Of a stretch of 36,562 bases of DNA, positions 16,260 through 23,757 are shown one piece after another; the stretch's first letter is position 1; each line of letters opens with the position of its first letter. The position numbers and the translations under genes were made by a program. The stretch spans positions 1 to 36,562 of the forward strand of contig CAITEH010000024.1 in the NCBI GenBank assembly GCA_903891415.1, written 5' to 3'. The notes under the pieces were generated by a model. The model was given only the letters and a program-made list of their open reading frames with translations, was not told the DNA's origin and searched no databases. Source of the stretch: Candidatus Firestoneibacteriota bacterium. Its GTDB lineage: Bacteria > Oederibacteriota > D2-FULL-39-29.

Positions 16260-18050
16260 TTATCCGCTTACCTTATCCTGTCCCTTGTCATTTGTAATTC
16301 GTAATTGTTTTAAGATTTTTCTCATTGCTTCAAAAAATATTATGAGCACCAGCACCAGCATGACAATGGACAGGCCCGCGTTGAGCCAATTTTTTTTTGG
16401 CAGGTAATTAATAAAAATATTCATAAGCGCGGCTGTTACGGTGGTTACAAACATAAAAAGCGCGGGCAGAAAGGTTATGAGCGCGTACTTCCAGTTACCG
16501 GTATTATGAAATATATATACGGTCCCGAACGCCAGCGCCACGGTCGCGAGAAGTTGATTGGCCACTCCAAACATCGGCCAGATGGTGCTGATATCCCCCA
16601 TATAAACCAGATACCCCCAGGAAAGACTGATCACGCCGCCGGTAATAAATATTCCCGGCAGCCAAGAACCTGTTCCAAGTTTTTTATTAAAGGGCTTTAT
16701 GAGCTCCTGTAAGATATACCTGGCAACCCGGGTACCCGTGTCAACCGTGGTCAGGATGAAAAGCGCCTCAAACATGATCGCAAAATGATACCAGTAACCC
16801 ATCATAGCTTTCATACCGGGGATCGAAGAAAGTATCACCGACATGCCGGCCGCCAAAGATACGGCTCCTCCGGTCCGGCCGGCCAGGGTCTCCCCGACCA
16901 TTTTTTCTATTTCCGCCAGATACTGCGGGGTATAGCCAAGCGTAACAAAAACTTTTTCAGGAATGTTTATGGCAAAGTAATCCGCAGGTATAAGTACAGT
17001 TGCGGCAATGAGCGCCAGTATTGAAACTATCCCCTCCACCAGCATCGACCCGTAACCGATCAGGCGGATATCGGCTTCATTATTGATCATTTTGGGTGTA
17101 GTTCCCGAGGCCACCAGGCTGTGAAAGCCCGAGATCGCGCCGCAGGCTATCGTAATACAGACAAAGGGCCAGGCCTTGCCCGGAATTATCGGGCCTCCTC
17201 CGTTCATAAAATTTGTGAAGGCCGGCATGTGTATCACGGGATTGACCCAGAGAATGCCGAAACCCAGCATTACTATGGTGCCGATCTTCATATAAGAAGA
17301 AAGGTAATCTCTGGGGCAAAGCAAAAGCCAAACCGGAAGCACCGAGGCAATAAAGCCATACACGGGCAGAATTATTGAAAGCGCGGGTTTGGAAAGCAGG
17401 AACCATTTTCCAAATTCTGATTTTGAGACAGGCTCGCCCAGTATTACACCCAGCAGGACAAGAATAAAACCGATAATGGAGGCTTCCACAATTTTTCCGG
17501 GGCGTATCTTATACATCCAGAGAGACACAACAAGCGCCGCGGGGATCGTGACCGTAAGAGTAAAGGTTGCCCAGGAACTTTCATTAAGAGCGTTAACCAC
17601 CGCCAGAGCCAGACCGGCCAGAGCGGTTATTATAATAAATAGAACGGCAAAACCTGCCGCGACTCCGGCAGGTTTACTGACATATTTTGTAACCAGATTG
17701 GAAAGAGAAAGGCCGCTGTTCCTTACCGAGGCAAAAAGCACTACAACATCATGAACGGCTCCGGCCAGGACCGCGCCGATAAGGATCCAGAGATATCCCG
17801 GCAGGTAGCCGAACTGGGCGGCCAGTACCGGGCCGATAAGCGGACCCGCGCCCGAAATCGCGGCAAAATGATGGCCGAACAGGACCCATTTGTTGGTGGG
17901 ATGATAATCCCTGCCGTCCTTCAGATCATGCGCCGGAGTGGAATTCTTCTCATTAAATACAAGAACTTTGGTCATTATGAACTTGGCATAAAATCTGTAG
18001 GCCAGGGCGAAAACAAGCAAGGCAGTTATTAATAACGTAAGGGCATGCAT
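16260..18050 (-). CDS. cstA: Carbon starvation protein CstA-type transporter
   Basis: 596 residues with many transmembrane helices across the whole length, so an inner-membrane protein. The family pattern is clear: GRDYHPTNKWVLFGHHFAAISGAGPLIGPVLAAQFG near the N-terminus, FHSLVASGTTPKMI in the middle and TVDTGTRVARY later. CstA/BtsT proteins import peptides or pyruvate, often when carbon is scarce. The gene is shorter than E. coli CstA (about 700) but in the range of the BtsT/Gram-positive forms. It sits 55 bp after the GntR-type regulator. Its own -10 ends 6 nt before the ATG, which implies a leaderless message. Substrate is not predictable. Confidence 0.93.
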   Translation of the reverse strand: MHALTLLITALLVFALAYRFYAKFIMTKVLVFNEKNSTPAHDLKDGRDYHPTNKWVLFGHHFAAISGAGPLIGPVLAAQFGYLPGYLWILIGAVLAGAVHDVVVLFASVRNSGLSLSNLVTKYVSKPAGVAAGFAVLFIIITALAGLALAVVNALNESSWATFTLTVTIPAALVVSLWMYKIRPGKIVEASIIGFILVLLGVILGEPVSKSEFGKWFLLSKPALSIILPVYGFIASVLPVWLLLCPRDYLSSYMKIGTIVMLGFGILWVNPVIHMPAFTNFMNGGGPIIPGKAWPFVCITIACGAISGFHSLVASGTTPKMINNEADIRLIGYGSMLVEGIVSILALIAATVLIPADYFAINIPEKVFVTLGYTPQYLAEIEKMVGETLAGRTGGAVSLAAGMSVILSSIPGMKAMMGYWYHFAIMFEALFILTTVDTGTRVARYILQELIKPFNKKLGTGSWLPGIFITGGVISLSWGYLVYMGDISTIWPMFGVANQLLATVALAFGTVYIFHNTGNWKYALITFLPALFMFVTTVTAALMNIFINYLPKKNWLNAGLSIVMLVLVLIIFFEAMRKILKQLRITNDKGQDKVSG

Positions 18051-18056
18051 ATTTTT

Positions 18057-18085
18057 ATAATATCAAAAGCCGGCCGAATATTCAA
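18057..18085 (-). promoter_or_regulatory. Predicted leaderless promoter of cstA
   Basis: Minus strand: TTGAAT (18080-18085), 17-nt spacer, TATTAT (18057-18062), then AAAAAT and the ATG at 18048-18050. No Shine-Dalgarno is present. Confidence 0.6.
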
Positions 18086-18105
18086 GTGACGATAACAACC
18101 GTTTT

Positions 18106-19158
18106 TTAGCCCGCTTTGATCTCGGGTTTTATGGAGATAGCCTGATCCGGCAGTTTTCTGTTGGTTACAAGTGAATGGAGAAGATTTACGCTGACTTCGG
18201 CCATTTCTGTCTGTTGATAGACCAGGACGGGGAACGGATAGTAGGCCTCGCGCGGGCTGGAGCCTATTATCGCGAAATTTTCCGGAAATTTTTTTCGGTT
18301 CTCATAATAATAAGACAGGAAAAGTTTGAAAACTGCTTCATCGGTGCAAAAAATTCCGTCAATTTTTGAACTCAAGAGTTCTTTTATGTCCCGGGTCACG
18401 GAATCTCTTTCAAAACTGCTGTCTTTAACCAGAGATGCGTCAAAACCCAGGCCCCAATTCTTATAGATCTTTTTAAGGCCTTCTATTATGACCGGGGCTT
18501 GCGGGAGCTCTCCATACTCGCTTTTAAGCGGCCCGGTCAGAAGCCCCGGGGTCTTGCTTCCCATCCTTACCAGCTGTTCTCCCAGTATCTCTCCTGCGTA
18601 TTCGTAGTCGAACCCCACAGAGCTCGCCAGCTGCTCTTTATAAAGAAAATTCAAAAGAACAACTTTGATCCCTTTTTCTTTTAAGCCTGCCAGCGCTTTT
18701 AAGGGTATAGGCGAAGTAAGAATAACTGCTTTAAGCCCTTCCCGGAGGGCCATAGCAAGAAAGCCCTCTCCCGGAAGAAATTTTTCGCCGGAAGAAAGCG
18801 GGCAGTATTTTACGGTATATTTCAATTTTTCCGCGGAATCCCGGAGGACATTCAGGACATTAGAATAGTAGTATCTGCCGGCTATCTTTGCTTCCGGATA
18901 TACGATACCGAGTTCCCTTATCTTTCTCTCCGGAGAAAAAGGATTATCATTATCATAGATGAATATACCCCTGCCGCGGATCCTGAAAAGGTTGTTTTCC
19001 TGTTCAAGCTCTTTTAAGGCCGCGCGGATGGTTATCCTGGAAACCTTGTACTGTTCGGAAAGTTCCCTCTCGGTAGGTAAACGCCCTTCTTTATATTGCT
19101 TTTCAGCTATCTTTTGCTCAATATCCTGCTTAACTTTTTTGTATAGGAGATCTTTCAT
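18106..19158 (-). CDS. GntR/LacI-hybrid transcriptional regulator (AraR-like)
   Basis: 350 residues from the ATG at 19156-19158. The N-terminal 70 residues form a GntR winged helix (KKVKQDIEQKIAEKQYKEGRLPTERELSEQYKVSRITIRAALKELEQENNLFRIRGRGIFI). The rest looks like a LacI/periplasmic-binding effector domain (LGIVYPEAKIAGRYYY, LREGLKAVILTSPIP, IDGIFCTDEAVFKLFL). Proteins of this build usually sense sugars or sugar acids. An upstream in-frame start would add 14 residues outside the family and overlap the promoter, so the shorter start is used. Regulation of the adjacent cstA gene (55 bp downstream) is likely but unproven. Confidence 0.88.
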   Translation of the reverse strand: MKDLLYKKVKQDIEQKIAEKQYKEGRLPTERELSEQYKVSRITIRAALKELEQENNLFRIRGRGIFIYDNDNPFSPERKIRELGIVYPEAKIAGRYYYSNVLNVLRDSAEKLKYTVKYCPLSSGEKFLPGEGFLAMALREGLKAVILTSPIPLKALAGLKEKGIKVVLLNFLYKEQLASSVGFDYEYAGEILGEQLVRMGSKTPGLLTGPLKSEYGELPQAPVIIEGLKKIYKNWGLGFDASLVKDSSFERDSVTRDIKELLSSKIDGIFCTDEAVFKLFLSYYYENRKKFPENFAIIGSSPREAYYPFPVLVYQQTEMAEVSVNLLHSLVTNRKLPDQAISIKPEIKAG

Positions 19159-19164
19159 GCTATT

Positions 19165-19193
19165 ATAATACCGAATTAATTTTATAAAGTCCA
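19165..19193 (-). promoter_or_regulatory. Predicted leaderless promoter of the GntR-type regulator
   Basis: Minus strand: TGGACT (19188-19193, weak), 17-nt spacer, TATTAT (19165-19170), 6 nt, ATG at 19156-19158. Confidence 0.4.
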
Positions 19194-19251
19194 GAAGCAA
19201 AGCTTTTTAAGAAAGGAGCCAGTATACCGGGGCGCCGATTATCATTATTAA

Positions 19252-19338
19252 GACGCTATTGATCAGCTGAATTACGTAATTCCAGAGGATGAGTCATTTA
19301 TAAAAGAAGATCTTACAAAGCTTGTACTGATTATATAA
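19252..19338 (+). pseudogene. Possible coding remnant, 28 codons without a start
   Basis: Between the regulator and the first PilZ gene a plus-strand frame bounded by stops reads DAIDQLNYVIPEDESF and then IKEDLTKLVLII. It has protein-like composition but no start codon or ribosome site. It may be the tail of a decayed gene. The rest of 19201-19417 shows no gene. Confidence 0.2.
19269..19282. promoter_or_regulatory. Perfect 14-bp palindrome, candidate operator
   Basis: GAATTACGTAATTC, about 110 bp upstream of the GntR-type regulator gene. The length and symmetry fit a dimeric repressor site, but no second copy was found near cstA, so the link to the regulator is weak. Confidence 0.25.
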
Positions 19339-19417
19339 ACGAGCGGAAATCAAACTGCAGGTTTTATTTGTAATATCTTATTTTTAGGGGCTTCCGGAGC
19401 CCGGTATTGTTTCTATC

Positions 19418-19445
19418 TTGACAAACCGGAAAATATCGGTATAAT
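19418..19445 (+). promoter_or_regulatory. Predicted leaderless promoter of the first PilZ gene
   Basis: TTGACA (19418-19423), 16-nt spacer, TATAAT (19440-19445), AAAAGA, ATG at 19452. Both hexamers are perfect matches to the sigma70 consensus and no Shine-Dalgarno is present. Confidence 0.75.
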
Positions 19446-19451
19446 AAAAGA

Positions 19452-19829
19452 ATGCCGATGGAAAATAGAAGAAAACAAATGCGGGTCAGAGTTATGCTGC
19501 CGGTGGAAATTTATGATATTTTGAATAATAAAAGTTTTGTCGGCAAAATAGTGGATATTTCTTCCGGCGGCGTTTCTATTGTAACCCCGGAAGAGCTTAC
19601 CATTCAAACGCCCGTTTCTTTAACTTTCACCTTTGAGGATACTATCTATAAAAAGGTCCCTGCTGATATTGTCCGTGAAGAAAAAAAGCAAAAAGAGAAA
19701 TACCTGGGCAGCGCCTTTTTTGATCTGGACCCGCAAGCGCGGTCGCAGCTTGAAAATACCATTAAAAAGGTCCATTTAAAAAATTTAAAGGGCCTGCGAA
19801 AAGAAACTATCTATAACATTTACCGTTAA
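19452..19829 (+). CDS. Single-domain PilZ protein (copy 1)
   Basis: 125 residues, one PilZ domain and nothing else. Both cyclic-di-GMP contact motifs are present: RxxxR as Arg7-Lys-Gln-Met-Arg11 and DxSxxG as Asp35-Ile-Ser-Ser-Gly-Gly40. A YxxLNNK segment lies between them. PilZ proteins act as cytosolic cyclic-di-GMP effectors, usually for motility, adhesion or exopolysaccharide. It aligns without gaps for its first 115 residues with two paralogs at 21815 and 22261, which supports the chosen start. It is on the plus strand and converges on the TonB-dependent receptor gene. No motility genes are visible, so the target is unknown. Confidence 0.9.
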   Translation: MPMENRRKQMRVRVMLPVEIYDILNNKSFVGKIVDISSGGVSIVTPEELTIQTPVSLTFTFEDTIYKKVPADIVREEKKQKEKYLGSAFFDLDPQARSQLENTIKKVHLKNLKGLRKETIYNIYR

Positions 19830-19878
19830 CTGTTTGCTCCGGAAAGCCCTTCCCTCCTGCCTGCCAAATAATAGTTTT

Positions 19879-21603
19879 TTACAGCCTGAGTTTTATTCCC
19901 GAGGAAAAGGTGAGGCCCGGCTGGGGAATACCTTTTATTTCTTCATAAGCCGCATTCAACAGGTTTTGTCCTTCTATATATATGGTAACACCGCCTGCCT
20001 CTCTTAACAGCTTTAAGTTAAGCAGTGTATAGTCATTAACGCCTGCTTTTCTTTTATACAATATTTCCAGTTCCGGGGTAATTTCCAGTAACTCCGGGCC
20101 TTTAAATGAACATGAGGCCTGCGCGGCCGGATAAAGGAGGGCGTATTTTGAGTAATAATCAAGTTCCTTTTTCGCATAAATGAAGGAAGCGCCTGCAGTA
20201 AGCTCAACAAACACAAGGTTTGCCTTGAGCCCCCCTTCAATACCATACACACTTGCTTTTCCTATATTTTGCGCGTACCACTTTCCCGCGGGAGTGGCCC
20301 CCACCCAATCTATCAGGTTTGTTTCATCCCTTGCGTAGAGCGAGAGCTTTGCTGAAAGTTCATTGCAGCAAAAGTAATTTATTCCCAGGTCGTAAGAAAT
20401 TGCGGTTTCCGGTTTAAGCGCCGGATCCCCGAAACTCACCCCGTCGGAATAATAGAGTTCGGTAAAAGAGGGGCTTCTGAACGAGTACCCTGCTGAAGCC
20501 GCTAAAATAAGTTCTCTGCATAAAACATAGCGGAAAGCCAGTGCCGGCGCCAGGACCGGGCCCCAAGCCGAATTTTCAAACCTGAGTCCTGTATCTATTT
20601 TTATTTCTTTTGAGACCTCCCCGCTCAATTCCGTGAACAAAGCCTGCCGGGGCCGGTGGTGGATGCCAAGGCTGGAGCTATATATTTCCTCCTGCTCCAG
20701 TGAACCGCCGAAGATCAGCAAGTTGTTTTTATCGAACTTATAGGTTCCCTGAGCTTCCAGGCCGTAGTTATAAGAAATGTGCTCGTTGACAAAAAGCGAG
20801 GGCCTGGTCAGATCCAGCATAAAATTGTCATCATGCCGGCGGTAATGCGCGTTGAGCCCCAGGGTCATCTGCGTATTGAGTTCATTCTTGCTTCCGGTTT
20901 CGATAAAACAGGTTCTTGTAGATTCTTTTGAGGGAAAATTAAGCCCGGGAGTGTAAAAATCATAGGCGCCAAAGGTCTTGTCCATATAACCAAGTTTAAT
21001 AAAGGTTTGCCCGCCCGCGTATTTATATACGGTATTATTCAGAAACGAATAATTGGAAAAACCGGTATCATATCTATAGCCGTCTGAAACGGTACGCTGA
21101 AAGGACAGCTGTTCGCTTAGCCCGCCCCAGGCCTTTTCATAACCCAGTTCATAATTCTGAGTATTAAAGGACCCGTACCCGAACCCGAGAAGAATGTTTT
21201 CTTTCTGCGCTTTTCTGGTAATAATATTTATCACTCCGCCAAAAGCATCGGAGCCGTAAATAGAAGAGGCCTGTCCTTTTAAAACTTCTATTTTTTCTAT
21301 AGCCAGGACAGGTACAGGCAGATCCATATTGTGATGCGCCGTTTGAGGATCATTTACTCTCGTACCGTCAATTAGTATCAATATTTGCTGATAGGTCGAA
21401 CCACGAATGCTGATATCTGCCTGAGCGCCAAGAGGGCCCCGGGTTTGCAGATCAAGGCCCGGCAATTCTTTTAGCGCTTCCGGCACGGCTATCTCAGTTT
21501 TTGGATATACCTGTTCAAGTTCCCTGATGGCTGCTCCTGACCTTGTGCCGGTCACTATGACCGGGGCAACAGTATAAAGCTCTTCTTCTGCCGCGCCCGG
21601 CAA
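19879..21603 (-). CDS. TonB-dependent outer-membrane receptor (BtuB-like), unusual start
   Basis: 574 residues from a TTG at 21601-21603, plus a likely extension. The plug domain is clear: PVIVTGTRSG (TonB box region), ALKELPGLDLQTRGPLGAQ, ISIRGSTYQQILILIDGTRV and IEVLKGQASSIYGSDAFGGVINII. A 22-strand barrel follows, ending in an aromatic-poor KLRL. The frame continues upstream of the TTG and encodes a good signal sequence (KLFLAILYLTCLPGAA), but no in-frame ATG, GTG or TTG precedes it; an ATT at 21637-21639 would be needed. The protein resembles small BtuB/cobalamin or metal-chelate receptors. Its own promoter and a dyad lie upstream. It is flanked on both sides by PilZ genes. Confidence 0.88.
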   Translation of the reverse strand: MPGAAEEELYTVAPVIVTGTRSGAAIRELEQVYPKTEIAVPEALKELPGLDLQTRGPLGAQADISIRGSTYQQILILIDGTRVNDPQTAHHNMDLPVPVLAIEKIEVLKGQASSIYGSDAFGGVINIITRKAQKENILLGFGYGSFNTQNYELGYEKAWGGLSEQLSFQRTVSDGYRYDTGFSNYSFLNNTVYKYAGGQTFIKLGYMDKTFGAYDFYTPGLNFPSKESTRTCFIETGSKNELNTQMTLGLNAHYRRHDDNFMLDLTRPSLFVNEHISYNYGLEAQGTYKFDKNNLLIFGGSLEQEEIYSSSLGIHHRPRQALFTELSGEVSKEIKIDTGLRFENSAWGPVLAPALAFRYVLCRELILAASAGYSFRSPSFTELYYSDGVSFGDPALKPETAISYDLGINYFCCNELSAKLSLYARDETNLIDWVGATPAGKWYAQNIGKASVYGIEGGLKANLVFVELTAGASFIYAKKELDYYSKYALLYPAAQASCSFKGPELLEITPELEILYKRKAGVNDYTLLNLKLLREAGGVTIYIEGQNLLNAAYEEIKGIPQPGLTFSSGIKLRL

Positions 21604-21660
21604 GCAGGTAAGATATAGTATCGCCAGGAATAGTTTAATATTTCCCCCGTTCTTATTGTC

Positions 21661-21682
21661 AACCTATAATATAATTATAGTT
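21661..21682. promoter_or_regulatory. AT-rich dyad in the leader of the TonB-dependent receptor gene
   Basis: Arms AACTATAAT and ATTATAGTT (one extra C in one arm, 3-nt centre) lie between the predicted transcription start and the coding region. The position fits a repressor site for a metal- or corrinoid-responsive regulator, but it does not match a Fur box. Confidence 0.35.
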
Positions 21683-21691
21683 TACATATAA

Positions 21692-21720
21692 ATTATACCC
21701 CTTATTATTCTGTATTTCAA
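21692..21720 (-). promoter_or_regulatory. Promoter of the TonB-dependent receptor gene
   Basis: Minus strand: TTGAAA (21715-21720), 17-nt spacer, TATAAT (21692-21697). It gives a leader of about 45 nt with the dyad at 21661-21682. A second TTGACA (21657-21662) further in could drive a shorter message. Confidence 0.55.
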
Positions 21721-21814
21721 TTATTTTTGTTTTAATCAAAGCAGGTGGATTCTTTACCAGGAACTCTTTAAGAAAGGGGAAGTTGCAGGCCGGGAAAAAC
21801 ATCTAAAAATATAA

Positions 21815-22192
21815 TTAACTGTAAATATTATATATGGTCTCTTTCTGTAATCCCTTTATCTTTTTTGAATGTACTTTTTTTATTGCGTCTTCCAGCTGCC
21901 GTTTTGCTTGCGGGCTTAGATCGAAAAATGCGCTGCCAAAATATTTCTCTTTCTTTTTTTTCACTTCACGCACAATATCAGCGGAAATTCTCTTATAAAC
22001 GATATTTTCAAAGGTAAAAGTTAACGAAACAGGCGTATTTACCGGGAGCTCCTCCTCGGCAACTATGGAAACTCCGCCCATGGAAATATCCACCACTTTG
22101 CCGGTGTAATTTTTATTGTTTAAAATATCATAGATATACACGGGCAAATTGACCCGTACACGTTTTTGGTTTCTTTTATTTGTTATATCCAC
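21815..22192 (-). CDS. Single-domain PilZ protein (copy 2), GTG start
   Basis: 125 residues, paralog of the copy at 19452, with the same C-terminal ending ETIYNIY. Arg7-Asn-Gln-Lys-Arg11 and Asp35-Ile-Ser-Met-Gly-Gly40 preserve both cyclic-di-GMP motifs. The start is GTG (22190-22192). The DNA just upstream can be aligned base by base with the promoter-to-start region of copy 3 (shared ATATAAG, then -10, 6 nt, start codon, G), which fixes the start even though it is not ATG. No Shine-Dalgarno is present. It lies 68 bp after copy 3 on the same strand. Confidence 0.9.
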   Translation of the reverse strand: MDITNKRNQKRVRVNLPVYIYDILNNKNYTGKVVDISMGGVSIVAEEELPVNTPVSLTFTFENIVYKRISADIVREVKKKKEKYFGSAFFDLSPQAKRQLEDAIKKVHSKKIKGLQKETIYNIYS

Positions 22193-22198
22193 GGATTG

Positions 22199-22226
22199 AT
22201 CATGCTTATATAATTTTTGCTTTCAA
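22199..22226 (-). promoter_or_regulatory. Predicted leaderless promoter of PilZ copy 2
   Basis: Minus strand: TTGAAA (22221-22226), 16-nt spacer, CATGAT (22199-22204), 6 nt, GTG. The -10 is weaker than in copies 1 and 3 and looks like a degraded duplicate of the copy 3 promoter. Confidence 0.45.
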
Positions 22227-22260
22227 GTTAAGCGCCTTTTTCCCGAAATTTTTCCGGTAG

Positions 22261-22623
22261 TTATGTATTTTCGTTATGGAGGCCCCTCTTGATCTTTGAA
22301 TGGATCTTTCTTATCGTAAGATCAAGTTTATTCTGTGCCTGCGCATCCAGGTCAAAAAAAGCGATACCAAGAAACTGTTCATTTTGCTTTTTTTCCTCAC
22401 GGACCACATCGGCAGGGAGCCTTTTATAAACATTCTCTTCTATAGAAAAAGTCAAAGAAACAGGCGTATTAACGGGGAGTTCTTCAACGGTAACCATCGA
22501 AACTCCGCCCACAGAAATATCAATTATCCTGCCGGTAAAATTCTTATTATTTAAAACATCATAGATCTGAACCGGAATGTTAACCTTGACGCGCATTTGT
22601 TTTCTTTTGTCTTTCATCGCCAT
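22261..22623 (-). CDS. Single-domain PilZ protein (copy 3)
   Basis: 120 residues. Motifs Arg7-Lys-Gln-Met-Arg11 and Asp35-Ile-Ser-Val-Gly-Gly40 are intact. It is shorter than its paralogs because the ETIYNIY tail is missing and it ends KRGLHNENT. The ATG at 22621-22623 follows a near-perfect promoter by 6 nt with no Shine-Dalgarno. It is divergent from the HAD phosphatase gene (105 bp between start codons). The three copies probably arose by local duplication. Confidence 0.9.
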   Translation of the reverse strand: MAMKDKRKQMRVKVNIPVQIYDVLNNKNFTGRIIDISVGGVSMVTVEELPVNTPVSLTFSIEENVYKRLPADVVREEKKQNEQFLGIAFFDLDAQAQNKLDLTIRKIHSKIKRGLHNENT

Positions 22624-22629
22624 GGGATT

Positions 22630-22658
22630 ATTATACTTATATTTTCCGATACTGTCAA
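22630..22658 (-). promoter_or_regulatory. Predicted leaderless promoter of PilZ copy 3
   Basis: Minus strand: TTGACA (22653-22658), 17-nt spacer, TATAAT (22630-22635), AATCCC, ATG. Both hexamers are consensus. Confidence 0.75.
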
Positions 22659-22692
22659 GGGAGCCGCCTTACTTTGTGGCCTTACTTTGCTC

Positions 22693-22721
22693 TTGGAAAA
22701 CGGCCGCATTCGTGCTATTCT
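22693..22721 (+). promoter_or_regulatory. Predicted leaderless promoter of the HAD phosphatase gene
   Basis: TTGGAA (22693-22698), 17-nt spacer, TATTCT (22716-22721), 7 nt, ATG at 22729. Confidence 0.45.
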
Positions 22722-22728
22722 AACCGGC

Positions 22729-23343
22729 ATGAAAAACACTCTGCCTGTTAAAGCGGTTATTTCCGATCTCGGCCGCGTATTTATTGATTTTGACCACTCC
22801 ATTTCCTGCGGTAAAATTGCAAAACTTGCAGGCTGCGATATTGAAGAGGTGTATGATTTTATCTACCGGAATAAAATGGATATCAAGTTTGACCGGGGAG
22901 AAATAAGTCCTTATGCCTTTTTCAATAAAATAAAAGCGCGTTTTAAGCTGAGGATCTCTTATGGGGAATTTAAGAACATTTTTTCGCAGATATTCACACT
23001 AATTAAGCCGGTATATAACATTTACCGCAAGCTCAAAAAGAGATATAAACTCGTTTTTCTTTCAAATACCAATGTTATTCATTATGAGATCTGTCTAAAA
23101 ACAATGCCCCTTAAAGATATATTTGAAGGGGGCATTCTTTCCTACAAAGAAGGTATTATGAAGCCCCACCCGAGGCTCTATATGAAAGCCGTGAGTTTAG
23201 CCGGTTGCAAACCCGAAGAATGTGTTTACATTGATGACATTTTTGAATTCGTTGACGCGGCAAGGGCCTTGGGGTTAAAAGGTATAAGGTTCAAGTCAGG
23301 AAAACAACTTGAGCGCGAGTTAAAAATACTGGGAGTTAAATAA
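22729..23343 (+). CDS. HAD-superfamily hydrolase (subfamily IA, YihX-like)
   Basis: 204 residues, cytosolic. Motif I is SDLGRV (nucleophile Asp, with Gly instead of the second Asp, as is common in the DLGGV branch), motif II FLSNTN, motif III Lys in KPHPRLY, and motif IV YIDDI. A helical cap of about 70 residues lies between motifs I and II. Members dephosphorylate small phosphorylated metabolites. The frame is open back to 22597, but that segment crosses the divergent PilZ promoter, and the ATG at 22729 is placed 7 nt after a -10 element, so the shorter protein is chosen. Substrate unknown. Confidence 0.85.
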   Translation: MKNTLPVKAVISDLGRVFIDFDHSISCGKIAKLAGCDIEEVYDFIYRNKMDIKFDRGEISPYAFFNKIKARFKLRISYGEFKNIFSQIFTLIKPVYNIYRKLKKRYKLVFLSNTNVIHYEICLKTMPLKDIFEGGILSYKEGIMKPHPRLYMKAVSLAGCKPEECVYIDDIFEFVDAARALGLKGIRFKSGKQLERELKILGVK

Positions 23344-23362
23344 GAAACTCTGCCGCCGCCCA

Positions 23363-23713
23363 TTACTCTTTTATTATATCGCCTTTCTCGGTATCATAAA
23401 TTAGAGGGGCAATGCTTATCTCAAACCATTTCTTGAAAATTTCGTAGGTACGGGTTTTAGGCCAATCCTCTTCTTTTGTCCACCAGGCATTCAACTCATC
23501 TTCAAATATTTCCGGAAAAATAGTTTCAATATGAACCTGTACCAGGGAAGGGTCAAGATCGGGAATAAGATAAACGGTTGTATCCATTTCTGTCTGCTCA
23601 TAACTTTTCATCCCCGGGGGGATGCCGTCTTTTATATTATTTGCCCAATCCCAGTAGGGTTTCAGGGGCCGTACCACCAGCGCGGTACGGTTAAGCGAAG
23701 GATATTCCGGCAT
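23363..23713 (-). CDS. Conserved hypothetical protein, 116 residues
   Basis: A small acidic, tryptophan-rich cytosolic protein with no signal peptide. It begins with NRTALVVRPLKPYWDWANN and ends with a helical part, FEDELNAWWTKEEDWPKTRTYEIFKKWFEI. I recall similar short proteins with a VVRPKxPFxDW start and a WPxNRT segment as conserved unknowns in many bacteria, but cannot name a family or function. It has an AGGAG ribosome site 5 nt before the ATG. It lies 45 bp after coaE on the same strand and may be the end of the dksA-polA-coaE run; it converges on the HAD gene. Confidence 0.75.
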   Translation of the reverse strand: MPEYPSLNRTALVVRPLKPYWDWANNIKDGIPPGMKSYEQTEMDTTVYLIPDLDPSLVQVHIETIFPEIFEDELNAWWTKEEDWPKTRTYEIFKKWFEISIAPLIYDTEKGDIIKE

Positions 23714-23757
23714 TTTAACTCCTGTTCAAATTTTGTTTTTTCCGGTTAAGTACCCGG

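Noticed and set aside
19269-19282. Palindrome as the proven operator of the GntR-type regulator
   Set aside because: A single copy with no match near cstA is too little evidence; it is kept only as a candidate.
21604-21814. Cobalamin riboswitch before the TonB-dependent receptor
   Set aside because: The predicted transcript leader is only about 45 nt and has no B12 box or multi-helix core.
22597-22728. Upstream start for the HAD hydrolase at 22597
   Set aside because: It would run through the divergent PilZ promoter and start codon; the HAD motif lies close to the N-terminus when the ATG at 22729 is used.
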